Counted from the first letter of the stretch, positions 1-6,061 are shown. The stretch: 8,042 nucleotides of DNA from Candidatus Nitrosopumilus sp. (GCA_029861085.1 JAOUAE010000057.1:1-8042); one strand, 5' to 3'. Notes: generated from the letters alone by a model not told the origin. Made by a program: numbers and translations.

Positions 1-724
1 AGTGTGCATAAGAAAAAACTCTACAAGAATCAATTAAACTATTATCTAAAATTTCATCAGTGAGGGATTTGCAAATGATATCATCAGTTGCAGTTATACT
101 CCATTTAGTTGGAACTAGTTTTCTTTTCTGTCCCAGCATTCCAATGCTAAAACATTTTTGAATTTTTGAAATTTCAATTCCAGAATGATATAAATTCAAA
201 ACCGCATCTTGGGCTTTCAAGTCTTTGTCATAATACATTTTTTCAATGGATTTTACAGAAGTTGTTCCTGAAAATTTTGCAGATTTTATCTCCCCAATAG
301 GACCAAATGGTGCACTTTCACCATCAATGGAAATATTAGAGGATAGAGATTTTTTAAATATCAAGTCAGAATCAAGTGGTTTTGAAGACATGGCAACTTC
401 CTGAAGGTTTTCAATGTAACGTCCATCAGTTTGATCAATTGAAATTTTTTGTATACCACGAACTAAATTTAATCTAAAATTAACTATGTCTTCTAATGAC
501 TTACCCGTCCATTTTTCAGGGCTATCAAGCAAGCTCGTATCACCATGAATTGGTGGAACCATTGGACCGACAAAGACTTTAGGATAATTATAAGAACCTA
601 CAAAAACAGATGGCGGACTTGTACCGCTTATAGAATCAGAAGAAAATAGATTCCCATGTTTTGAAAGTGTTTCATTCCATTTAGTCAATATTGAACGTCG
701 AATTTCTTGAGAATCAGAAGACAT
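1..724 (-). CDS. nre: Nre-family archaeal DNA repair protein (partial, C-terminus outside window)
   Basis: This is the N-terminal 241 codons of an archaeal Nre protein; the rest lies beyond the left edge. Seen in the translation: a G-x-Y-x-Y-P-x-V-x-V-G-P motif at residues 43-54 (FVGSYNYPKVFVGPM), and the block KRKLVPTKWSITATDD at about 200-215. Both are hallmarks of this family as I know it. Family knowledge: Haloferax NreA acts in repair of mitomycin C damage with UvrABC and binds PCNA through a C-terminal PIP motif, which cannot be checked here. The start is ATG at 724; an in-frame TAA lies three codons upstream, so the N-terminus cannot be longer. The reading therefore lacks the CxxC zinc-finger-like N-terminus present in many Nre proteins. 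The gene is divergent from the BtuF-like gene and has its own TATA box 27 bp upstream. The family assignment is firm; a role in repair is inferred. Confidence 0.88.
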   Translation of the reverse strand, partial: MSSDSQEIRRSILTKWNETLSKHGNLFSSDSISGTSPPSVFVGSYNYPKVFVGPMVPPIHGDTSLLDSPEKWTGKSLEDIVNFRLNLVRGIQKISIDQTDGRYIENLQEVAMSSKPLDSDLIFKKSLSSNISIDGESAPFGPIGEIKSAKFSGTTSVKSIEKMYYDKDLKAQDAVLNLYHSGIEISKIQKCFSIGMLGQKRKLVPTKWSITATDDIICKSLTDEILDNSLIDSCRVFSYAH

Positions 725-733
725 TGTAAATTA

Positions 734-762
734 TGCCTAAAATATGCCTATTAAGTTGCCTA
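734..762 (-). repeat. Three phased TAGGCA direct repeats at the nre promoter
   Basis: On the minus strand TAGGCA occurs at 762-757, 750-745 and 739-734, with start-to-start spacings of 12 and 11 bases, close to one helical turn. The first copy lies just upstream of the TATA-like box, the second overlaps its 3' end, and the third lies between the box and the start codon. A regulator binding these would cover the core promoter. The repeats are seen directly; operator function is inference. Confidence 0.5.
748..755 (-). promoter_or_regulatory. TATA-like box of nre
   Basis: CTTAATAG on the minus strand is centred about 27 bases before the ATG at 724. That places the transcription start at or next to the start codon, giving a leaderless mRNA. 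The box is wrapped by three copies of TAGGCA (see the repeat entry). Confidence 0.5.
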
Positions 763-796
763 ATTGCAAAAATTGATGGGTTGCCAACGGAGGATG

Positions 797-804
797 TTTA
801 AAAG
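797..804 (+). promoter_or_regulatory. TATA-like box of the BtuF-like gene
   Basis: TTTAAAAG is centred about 26 bases before the GTG at 826, as expected for a leaderless archaeal transcript beginning at that codon. It supports GTG as the true start. A short odd palindrome, GTTG-C-CAAC, lies upstream at 780-788. Confidence 0.55.
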
Positions 805-825
805 ATAATTTCCAAACAAAGAAAC

Positions 826-1761
826 GTGTCAGTAAAAAGAATTGTCTCTTTTTTACCAAGTGCAACTGAACTGCTTTATGAATTTGGAGTACAAGATGAT
901 CTGTTTGGAGTTACTCATGAATGTATATATCCACAAGATGCAATTTTAAAACCACAAGTTATCAGTTCAGTAATAAATTCAGATCAACTAACCAGTAAAG
1001 AGATCGACACAGTAACTTGTCAGTTGTTAAAAGACGGAAAGGATATTTTTGTATTGCATGAGAATAATCTAAAAGATGCAAATCCTGATCTGATTATTTC
1101 ACAAGAAACGTGTGAAGTTTGTGCAGCATATACTAATCAAGTGAATAAAGCAGTGAAAATTCTTGAAAAAAAGCCGATATTGTATTCAATGAATCCACAT
1201 AACATGAGTGAAATCATGATTTCAGTTACAGAGTTGGGTAAAAAATTAGGAAAGAAAAAAAGAGCAAGTGAAATTATCGAATCACTTGAAAAAAGAATTA
1301 AAATTATTGAAAAAAGTCACAACAATAAACATCCAAAAGTACTGGCAATAGAATGGCTTGAACCATTTTTTACTGCAGGGCATTGGATTCCAGAAATGAT
1401 ACAAATTGCAGGAGGAATAAACATGATAAGTAAAACAGGAGAACATTCTCGACGATTAGACATAAATGAAATCATCAAATCAAACCCAGACATAATCATC
1501 TTAATGCCATGTGGGTTTGACACACATAGGACAGTAACAGAGTATGGTAAAATTTTAAAAAAGAATGAATCATGGAATTCACTAAACGCCGTTAAAAATA
1601 ACCAAGTTTTTGCTGTAAATGCAAATTCATTTTTTAGCAAACCCAGCATACGAACTGTGGAAGGGATAGAAATTCTTGCAAAAATAATCCAACCTGAAGA
1701 ATTTACTAATTTGAAAGTTTCAAACAAATCATTTACAAATATAGAGAAAAAATTTCCATAG
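826..1761 (+). CDS. BtuF-like (cobalamin/Fe-siderophore-binding fold) protein without signal peptide
   Basis: This 311-residue protein has the periplasmic-binding-protein-like fold of BtuF/TroA proteins (COG0614). Seen: the N-terminal strand-helix RIVSFLPSATELLYEFG (5-21), a THEC motif (30-33), SQETCEVCA with C96 and C99, EWLEPFFTAGHWIPEM (176-191) followed by AGG, and a C-terminal domain ending near 290. The THEC, C-x-x-C and E-W-L-x-P-x-F-x-A-G-H-W motifs recall a soluble subfamily often annotated as cobalamin-binding protein. It has no signal peptide, lipobox or membrane anchor, and there is no ABC permease or ATPase nearby, so it is probably cytosolic and its ligand is unknown. The GTG start follows a TATA-like box at 26 bp; no riboswitch is visible. 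Fold assignment is confident; cobalamin binding is only a guess from the family. Confidence 0.85.
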   Translation: MSVKRIVSFLPSATELLYEFGVQDDLFGVTHECIYPQDAILKPQVISSVINSDQLTSKEIDTVTCQLLKDGKDIFVLHENNLKDANPDLIISQETCEVCAAYTNQVNKAVKILEKKPILYSMNPHNMSEIMISVTELGKKLGKKKRASEIIESLEKRIKIIEKSHNNKHPKVLAIEWLEPFFTAGHWIPEMIQIAGGINMISKTGEHSRRLDINEIIKSNPDIIILMPCGFDTHRTVTEYGKILKKNESWNSLNAVKNNQVFAVNANSFFSKPSIRTVEGIEILAKIIQPEEFTNLKVSNKSFTNIEKKFP

Positions 1762-1778
1762 GCTCAAAAAATCCCTTC

Positions 1779-1832
1779 ATTATACAATATAACATGTAAT
1801 TGGTCACGGTTATTTTTGAAATTATACAATAT
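1779..1832. repeat. Pair of 12-bp direct repeats in convergent intergenic gap
   Basis: ATTATACAATAT occurs exactly at 1779-1790 and again at 1821-1832, 42 bp apart start to start (about four helical turns). The gap 1762-1928 lies between the convergent BtuF-like and ychF genes and shows no other gene. Purpose unknown; AT-rich sequence makes chance recurrence possible. Confidence 0.4.
1811..1817 (+). terminator. Possible T-tract terminator after the BtuF-like gene
   Basis: TATTTTT, ending in five T, lies 50 bases after the stop codon. Archaeal RNA polymerase terminates at short T-runs without needing a hairpin, but T5 is weak evidence in such AT-rich DNA. Confidence 0.25.
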
Positions 1833-1928
1833 TGAAAGAAATTTTGTAGAAGATTCGGGTATGAATAACTATTAGAAATGACAAACGTTGTTTTGAATAA
1901 ATTAAAGAAGTGAATGCCCCAAATTAAA

Positions 1929-3140
1929 TTATTTTTGCACAGCACTGACCAGAGATACAACATCTCTATCCCTCAGTTGATAATCTACAGGGAGTCTCAA
2001 TTTATACCTCAAGTCTATTCCATAAAGGAGTCCCTTAGTTAAATCAGAATGAATCTCTTTTGCAAGATCGGTAATTGTAGCCCCGTCTTTTAGTAAAATT
2101 AAGTCAGGCAATACACGACCCTTTTTGTCAGATAGATTTTTCTCATCTGCAACTGGATAAATGGAATTCATCTTCAATAGTTTGAAAACTGCAACATTAA
2201 TTGCAAATTGAACACCAGTCCGCATGTATTCGCCCATAATTCCTTTTTTAATAAAATCCAACGCATTGATCTGTTTTTCATTAAGTTCATCAGATCGAAT
2301 AATTTCAAATTGTTCTGAACCTGGAGAATATTTTATCAGTCCTTTTTGTTCTGCACGCCTTAAACTAAATTCACTGTCACCACTTACAGGAATCACTATT
2401 GAATCATTGTAACGCTCTCTCAACCTATCAAAGTTTTTATCAGCCCCCTCAACATCAACTTTATTTGCTACAATTAACGTAGGCTTTGAGATTTTTCTTA
2501 GATGAGATGTAAATTTTTTACTGTCAATCATATCAAAATCATTAAAATTTTTTTCTTCAAGGTCTGTTTTTAAAAGAGTGTCTTTAACATGTATTTTGTT
2601 CACACCAATGCCCCGATAAAGATCAGTAATTGCATCTACAATGTCAGTACCAGTTTCAATTGATTTTGATATTTTATCCCTATTACCTTCCAAAATTTTA
2701 TGATACCACATTACTAATTCTTCTTCAATATCTGCAAAATCAGAAACAGGGTCCCCAGTTCCAACTTCAGTGATTTTTCCACTTGAATCAATCCCACCAG
2801 AGGCATCAACAACATGAAGTAATGCATCTGATTGTGCAGCAATAGATAAAAACTGATTTCCAAGACCCTTGCCTTTCCAGGCATCTTTAATCAAACCAGG
2901 CAAGTCAATCAATTCAATTGGAATGTATCTCCATCCATCCAAGCATTTTGAATTATTTGGATTATCTTGAATTTTAAATTCAGGATGGATACAAAGAGAA
3001 ATTGCATGTGCCACTCCAGATACAGGAGATTTTGTAGTAAATGGGTATGATGAAATTTCTTCAGAGGATAGAGTGGCAGAATTAAAAAAAGTTGTCTTTC
3101 CGGTATTGGTTTTACCGATTAAACCAATTTTGATGGACAT
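1929..3140 (-). CDS. ychF: YchF/OLA1-type P-loop NTPase, archaeal form, with TGS domain
   Basis: This 403-residue protein is a TRAFAC-class nucleotidase of the YchF group (COG0012), cytosolic and thought to act on or near the ribosome. Seen: P-loop GKTNTGKT (9-16), switch-region SYPFTT (31-36), Walker B/G3 DLPG (79-82) followed by the K-G-K-G-L-G-N-Q-F block (89-97), HVVDASG (109-115), G4 NKVD (226-229), and a C-terminal TGS domain (about 325-400) with PDLILLKDGATITDLAKEIH. Bacterial YchF and human OLA1 have an altered G4 motif and prefer ATP; this copy keeps the NKxD form, which would allow GTP. Length is typical. The ATG at 3140 sits about 25 bases after ATAAATAT, so ychF is probably transcribed on its own despite following two same-strand genes by only 34 bp. 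Family call is firm; nucleotide preference is inference. Confidence 0.93.
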   Translation of the reverse strand: MSIKIGLIGKTNTGKTTFFNSATLSSEEISSYPFTTKSPVSGVAHAISLCIHPEFKIQDNPNNSKCLDGWRYIPIELIDLPGLIKDAWKGKGLGNQFLSIAAQSDALLHVVDASGGIDSSGKITEVGTGDPVSDFADIEEELVMWYHKILEGNRDKISKSIETGTDIVDAITDLYRGIGVNKIHVKDTLLKTDLEEKNFNDFDMIDSKKFTSHLRKISKPTLIVANKVDVEGADKNFDRLRERYNDSIVIPVSGDSEFSLRRAEQKGLIKYSPGSEQFEIIRSDELNEKQINALDFIKKGIMGEYMRTGVQFAINVAVFKLLKMNSIYPVADEKNLSDKKGRVLPDLILLKDGATITDLAKEIHSDLTKGLLYGIDLRYKLRLPVDYQLRDRDVVSLVSAVQK

Positions 3141-3160
3141 GTAATAATTACTATTTCAAA

Positions 3161-3168
3161 ATATTTAT
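3161..3168 (-). promoter_or_regulatory. TATA-like box of ychF
   Basis: ATAAATAT on the minus strand is centred about 25 bases before the ychF ATG at 3140. It lies entirely in the 34-bp gap after the stop codon of the upstream hypothetical gene, which argues for independent leaderless transcription of ychF. Confidence 0.5.
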
Positions 3169-3174
3169 CTCTGC

Positions 3175-3543
3175 CTAAGAATTTGAAAGATTTTGCTTTT
3201 TGATTTTTTCAAGAGTTTGATTGAGTTCCTTTATTGCCCACTCAATATCAGAATAATCCGATTCAGACAAAGATTCATGCCATTTTTCTAAAACACTATT
3301 TGTAATCTCTGAACAATTATAGATTAGATTCCAATAAGGATGATGCTCAGCAGTAGTGTACGCAAGTTCAGTTACATCATTAAGACCATTTTGCGCCCTA
3401 GCTAACGAGGTAATTCTTTGACCAAATATTTTGATTATATCATTATTAAGATCCCTCTCTATTTTTAGAGGAATATTCCGTTGTTCATATTTTTTTGCAA
3501 ATCCCAATAAATCATTATAAAAATTTTCAAAATCAGTCATCAT
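3175..3543 (-). CDS. Small helical hypothetical protein (122 aa)
   Basis: I do not recognise a named family. The translation from ATG at 3543 is 122 residues and looks wholly alpha-helical, with alternating hydrophobic and charged residues and a Lys/Gln/Asn-rich C-terminus; there is no signal peptide, membrane segment or cysteine pair. A distinctive patch, AEHHPYWNLIYN, lies at 65-76. The start was chosen because its ATG overlaps the TGA of the upstream CoA-binding gene as ATGA (3543-3540), a classic sign of translational coupling; a second ATG follows at once (3540). A longer reading from 3573 would extend 34 bp into the upstream gene and is less likely. The two genes probably share one transcript. 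Function unknown; an archaeal lineage-specific protein is likely. Confidence 0.72.
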   Translation of the reverse strand: MMTDFENFYNDLLGFAKKYEQRNIPLKIERDLNNDIIKIFGQRITSLARAQNGLNDVTELAYTTAEHHPYWNLIYNCSEITNSVLEKWHESLSESDYSDIEWAIKELNQTLEKIKKQNLSNS

Positions 3544-3950
3544 AATAATCTCTGATGTTCTGCCAACATGCATCGGTTGAAAACTACTTTGATTCCAGCA
3601 TTTCTTGCCAATTCTTCAGCTTCTAAATTGTGGATTCCTTCTTGAAGCCAAATCACCTTTGGTTTTTTCTTAATTGCCTCTCGAATAACCGATAAAACCT
3701 GATCAGATGGCCTAAACACATCAACAATATCCACATCTCCAACTATATCAGAAACAGAATTGTAAGATTTTTTACCTAAAATCTCATCAGAATATGGATT
3801 TACAGGAGTGATATCATATCCATTCTCAAAGAGATATTTGGGCACATAATGTGCTGCTTTTGAAGGATTTTTAGACATTCCCACCACAGCTACTTTATTC
3901 AAAGATAGAATATCACGGATTTGTTCATCAGATGATGGATCTTGTTCCAT
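3540..3950 (-). CDS. CoA-binding Rossmann-fold protein (YccU-like, COG1832)
   Basis: From ATG at 3950 this is a 136-residue single-domain CoA_binding_2 protein. Seen: the Rossmann start KVAVVGMSKNPSKAAHYV (19-36), NGYDITPVNP (43-52), DVDIVDVFRPSD (72-83), VIWLQEGIHN (99-108) and the closing VVFNRCMLAEHQRL (122-135), all in the order typical of the family. The fold resembles the CoA-binding domain of succinyl-CoA synthetase, but no ligase or acyltransferase domain is present; the physiological role of this family is not well defined. An in-frame ATG at 3998 would add 16 residues, but the box AATTATATTC ends 21 bases before 3950, so the shorter start is preferred. The gene is first in a two-gene unit with the overlapping small helical protein and is divergent from the Met-rich winged-helix gene. 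Confidence 0.88.
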   Translation of the reverse strand: MEQDPSSDEQIRDILSLNKVAVVGMSKNPSKAAHYVPKYLFENGYDITPVNPYSDEILGKKSYNSVSDIVGDVDIVDVFRPSDQVLSVIREAIKKKPKVIWLQEGIHNLEAEELARNAGIKVVFNRCMLAEHQRLL

Positions 3951-3970
3951 AATTAACAATCGATCATGAA

Positions 3971-3978
3971 GAATATAA
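3971..3978 (-). promoter_or_regulatory. TATA-like box of the CoA-binding gene
   Basis: TTATATTC on the minus strand is centred about 24-25 bases before the ATG at 3950, fixing that codon as the probable leaderless start and disfavouring the longer reading from 3998. Confidence 0.5.
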
Positions 3979-4005
3979 TTTTTGAATTTATTAATCATAC
4001 AAAGA

Positions 4006-4014
4006 ATTTTTTAG
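4006..4014 (+). promoter_or_regulatory. Weak TATA-like element of the winged-helix gene
   Basis: ATTTTTTAG is centred about 26 bases before the ATG at 4036. Spacing is right but the composition is a plain T-run, so this is a tentative call. It shares an 85-bp divergent promoter region with the CoA-binding gene. Confidence 0.3.
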
Positions 4015-4035
4015 TCGCAATAACAATTGCAAATT

Positions 4036-4542
4036 ATGGATTCAGAGCCAAAAGACATCATAGTTCTAGGTGCAATCAAACATGGAATAAAAAAATTCGA
4101 CAAAATCCAAAAAATGACACAGATTGAATCCGAAGAATTGAATTCCATATTGGAGCAGCTAGAAAGTCGAGGTTTTATTCAGACTGAAGAGAAAAAAGGA
4201 TGGTTTGGAATGAAAATAGAAATTGCTGCCACGGAAAAAGGTTCCAAAGAAGTAGATGAACGAGTCCACGAATTACAAACAAAATGGAATCAAATGTCAG
4301 TACTATACAAAACAGGTGACAAAGAGAAGTTAAAACAGGAAATGGATGATAACAAATCAATCATTCCTTCAATGATGTTCTTTGGAGTAATGGATATGAT
4401 GATGTTTTCAATGATGTTCAGTATGATGGCCATACCAATGTCAGATTATGTTTCATCAGAAAATATACCAGATACAGGAGATGCAGGTATGGATGACGGA
4501 AGTGCTGGTGACGGGGGATTTGATTTTGATATTGGATTCTAG
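4036..4542 (+). CDS. Winged-helix protein with Met-rich segment and acidic Gly-rich tail
   Basis: This 168-residue protein has three distinct parts. Residues 6-72 read as a winged helix-turn-helix: IVLGAIKHGIKKFDKIQKMTQ, then SEELNSILEQLESRGFIQT as recognition helix and turn, then a basic wing ending in TEKGSKEV, as in PadR/MarR-like archaeal regulators. Residues 75-110 are charged and helical, probably a coiled-coil linker. Residues 113-135 hold eleven methionines in 23 positions with mostly Phe, Ile and Ala between them. The tail (142-168) is rich in Asp and Gly and ends in FDFDIGF. No signal peptide is present. The role could be DNA binding with a Met-rich metal-binding, membrane-associated or partner-binding patch; none of these is proven. 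ATG 4036 is preferred to an upstream TTG at 4027. It lies 36 bp upstream of birA, which has its own TATA box. Confidence 0.82.
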   Translation: MDSEPKDIIVLGAIKHGIKKFDKIQKMTQIESEELNSILEQLESRGFIQTEEKKGWFGMKIEIAATEKGSKEVDERVHELQTKWNQMSVLYKTGDKEKLKQEMDDNKSIIPSMMFFGVMDMMMFSMMFSMMAIPMSDYVSSENIPDTGDAGMDDGSAGDGGFDFDIGF

Positions 4543-4548
4543 TGTGTA

Positions 4549-4556
4549 TTTTATAC
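4549..4556 (+). promoter_or_regulatory. TATA-like box of birA
   Basis: TTTTATAC is centred about 26-27 bases before the TTG at 4579. With the in-frame TAG immediately preceding that TTG, this strongly supports a leaderless transcript starting with a TTG codon. Confidence 0.6.
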
Positions 4557-4578
4557 TTGAAATAAAAACAAACTATAG

Positions 4579-5586
4579 TTGATTTACAATTCATTTGACA
4601 ACCCAGGATTAGTTAAAATACTCACATTTTTACAAACCCACAATACAGAATATCTGTCAGGTCAAGATTTGAGTGATGTCTTGCGAATTAGCAGAGTTGC
4701 AGTATGGAAGCATATCAAAAAAATTAAAGAGTTAGGATATACCATTGAATCAAAACAAAAGCTAGGTTACAAGCTCATATCAAATTCAAATTTATTACTT
4801 CCATGGGAAATCACTTCAAATCTGAAAACAAAAATCATCGGACAACAGGCATATTATTTTGATACAATTGATTCTACTCAGAATCAGGCATTAAAGATGG
4901 CAGATGATACATCACATAATGGCTCAGTGATTGTAGCATCAAAACAAACAGGAGGTAGAGGAAGAGCGGGAAGAAAGTGGATTTCACCAAAAGGTGGAAT
5001 TTGGATATCAATAATATTACAGCCAAAATTTGATATTTCGATTACTACATTGTTTCCCATTGCATCGGCATTGGCATTGTCAATTGCAATAGAAAAAACA
5101 TTTTCAATAAAACCAGAATTAAAATGGCCAAATGATTTGACAATAAAAGGGAAAAAGGTGGCAGGTATGCTAGTAGATGTGTCACTAGAATCAAACAGAA
5201 TTGAAAATTTAGTTTTGGGAGTAGGAATAAATTTTGATGTAAATGTAAAACAAATTGAAAAATCACTTAAAGGAACACCAAATTTTTACGGGGTAGCAAC
5301 GCTTAATGAACAAAAAAAGAAAGTCAAACCAATTCAATTAGTTCAGACATTTTTAGTAGAATTAGAAAAAATATACAAATTACTTAATGCAAAGCAGACA
5401 AAGAGAATTATTTATGAGTGGACCTCTAGATCATCAACAATTGGAAAAAATGTAGAATTAAACACAGTAGACACAAAAATTAAAGGAAAAGCAATCAGAA
5501 TTGATGAAGATGGGGCATTGGTGGTATTAGAAAATAGTAAAGAACACAGAATAATTGCAGGAGATATAATTCACATGTCAAAATAG
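4579..5586 (+). CDS. birA: Bifunctional biotin-protein ligase BirA (HTH + ligase)
   Basis: This 335-residue enzyme forms biotinyl-AMP and transfers biotin to a lysine on carboxylase carrier proteins. Seen: an N-terminal winged helix (about 10-68) with LSGQDLSDVLRISRVAVWKHI and ELGYTIESKQKLGYKL; the ligase core with DTIDSTQ (95-101), the nucleotide-binding GGRGRAGRKW (125-134), KWPND (182-186), KKVAGMLVD (192-200) and LVLGVGINF (211-219); and an SH3-like C-terminal domain (about 283-335). The domain order matches bacterial class II BirA, so it may also bind DNA. In ammonia-oxidising archaea the expected substrate is the carrier subunit of acetyl/propionyl-CoA carboxylase in the 3HP/4HB cycle (inference). 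The start is TTG, forced by an in-frame TAG directly before it and supported by a TATA box. Only 2 bp separate its stop from that of the convergent next gene. Confidence 0.95.
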   Translation: MIYNSFDNPGLVKILTFLQTHNTEYLSGQDLSDVLRISRVAVWKHIKKIKELGYTIESKQKLGYKLISNSNLLLPWEITSNLKTKIIGQQAYYFDTIDSTQNQALKMADDTSHNGSVIVASKQTGGRGRAGRKWISPKGGIWISIILQPKFDISITTLFPIASALALSIAIEKTFSIKPELKWPNDLTIKGKKVAGMLVDVSLESNRIENLVLGVGINFDVNVKQIEKSLKGTPNFYGVATLNEQKKKVKPIQLVQTFLVELEKIYKLLNAKQTKRIIYEWTSRSSTIGKNVELNTVDTKIKGKAIRIDEDGALVVLENSKEHRIIAGDIIHMSK

Positions 5587-5588
5587 AG

Positions 5589-5921
5589 TTATTTTTTTCT
5601 AGATTTAGTTTTTGGTTTAGTTTTTGGTTGATTAGAGATCATAGAGGATTGTTCTTTTAGAATTTCTTTTAAATCCATTTGTATGTCAAAAACTAACGAG
5701 AGTAATACCTCCAGAGATTCAGAATATTTCCCATATGCAGATAATAATTCAGTTTTCTTATCATTTATCTTTAACAGATATTCATTTGAACGCAGTAAAT
5801 TTGTAGAATCGTTCATTTCAGGAATATTAGATGGAGATGGACCTAATTGATCTAAATCTGATTGAATTTCTTGAATTTTTTTACGTAAATCATATATTAT
5901 TTTCCCTGTACCTACATTCAT
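5589..5921 (-). CDS. Small coiled-coil hypothetical protein with Lys-rich tail (110 aa)
   Basis: I do not recognise a family. From ATG at 5921 it encodes 110 residues: two helical segments with coiled-coil-like heptads (about 7-26 and 42-95, including LRKKIQEIQSDLDQL and a long leucine/isoleucine-rich stretch), a Pro/Ser/Asn linker (28-38), and a basic tail (97-110) with the tandem motif PKTKPKTK followed by SRKK. No signal peptide or membrane segment is seen. The basic tail suggests nucleic-acid or acidic-surface binding, which is inference only. A TTG directly before the ATG could also serve as start. It is convergent with birA (2 bp apart). A TTTAATT-like element at 5949-5956 lies about 31 bases upstream, slightly farther than usual. 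Confidence 0.7.
   Translation of the reverse strand: MNVGTGKIIYDLRKKIQEIQSDLDQLGPSPSNIPEMNDSTNLLRSNEYLLKINDKKTELLSAYGKYSESLEVLLSLVFDIQMDLKEILKEQSSMISNQPKTKPKTKSRKK
5592..5598 (+). terminator. T7 terminator of birA inside the convergent gene
   Basis: Seven T in a row begin six bases after the birA stop codon. On the other strand the same bases are lysine codons of the C-terminal tail of the convergent coiled-coil protein, so the signal is embedded in coding sequence. T-runs of this length are a normal archaeal termination signal. Confidence 0.45.
5604..5627 (-). repeat. Perfect tandem 12-bp repeat encoding PKTK-PKTK
   Basis: TTTAGTTTTTGG is repeated exactly at 5604-5615 and 5616-5627 (plus-strand reading). 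In the minus-strand gene each unit encodes Pro-Lys-Thr-Lys with identical codons, which suggests a recent four-codon duplication. Confidence 0.7.
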
Positions 5922-6061
5922 CAATACAAAAACATGTGATTATTGACAAATTAAAGATTTTCTGAATTAGACATGGTTTACAAAATTAAAGGAAAAATGA
6001 ATTCAAATTGAGTACAGATTAGAAATGAATTATATTCAAAAAAAGTCAGATGAATAAAAAA

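Noticed and set aside
725..825. Cobalamin riboswitch upstream of the BtuF-like gene
   Set aside because: The gap is about 100 bp, the TATA position indicates a leaderless mRNA, and no B12-box-like sequence is seen.
1317..1727. Minus-strand open frame of 136 codons inside the BtuF-like gene
   Set aside because: It lies wholly within a well-supported gene, shows no recognisable motif and has no plausible promoter; it is a shadow frame.
1733..1963. Minus-strand open frame of 76 codons spanning the convergent gap
   Set aside because: It overlaps the ends of both neighbouring genes, has Phe/Tyr/Leu-rich low-complexity sequence typical of antisense AT-rich DNA, and no TATA-like support.
2224..2412. 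Plus-strand open frame of 62 codons inside ychF
   Set aside because: Antisense shadow of conserved ychF coding sequence.
3316..3350. HHPYWNLIYN patch as a pterin-4a-carbinolamine dehydratase motif
   Set aside because: The HHP-x5-Y core is similar, but the acidic or His residue four before it and the downstream H/W position do not fit, and the rest of the protein is helical rather than the dehydratase alpha-beta fold.
4027..4035. TTG at 4027 as the start of the winged-helix protein
   Set aside because: ATG at 4036 is in frame nine bases on, and no better promoter spacing favours the TTG.
4175..4360. Minus-strand open frame of 61 codons inside the winged-helix gene
   Set aside because: Leu/Phe/Ser-rich antisense of a charged helical region; not a membrane protein gene.
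5045..5266. Minus-strand open frame of 73 codons inside birA
   Set aside because: Antisense of the conserved ligase core; hydrophobic composition is an artefact of the opposite strand.
5973..6011. Twelve-codon ORF (MVYKIKGKMNSN) in the gap before tfb
   Set aside because: Too short, with no unusual composition and no correctly spaced TATA box.
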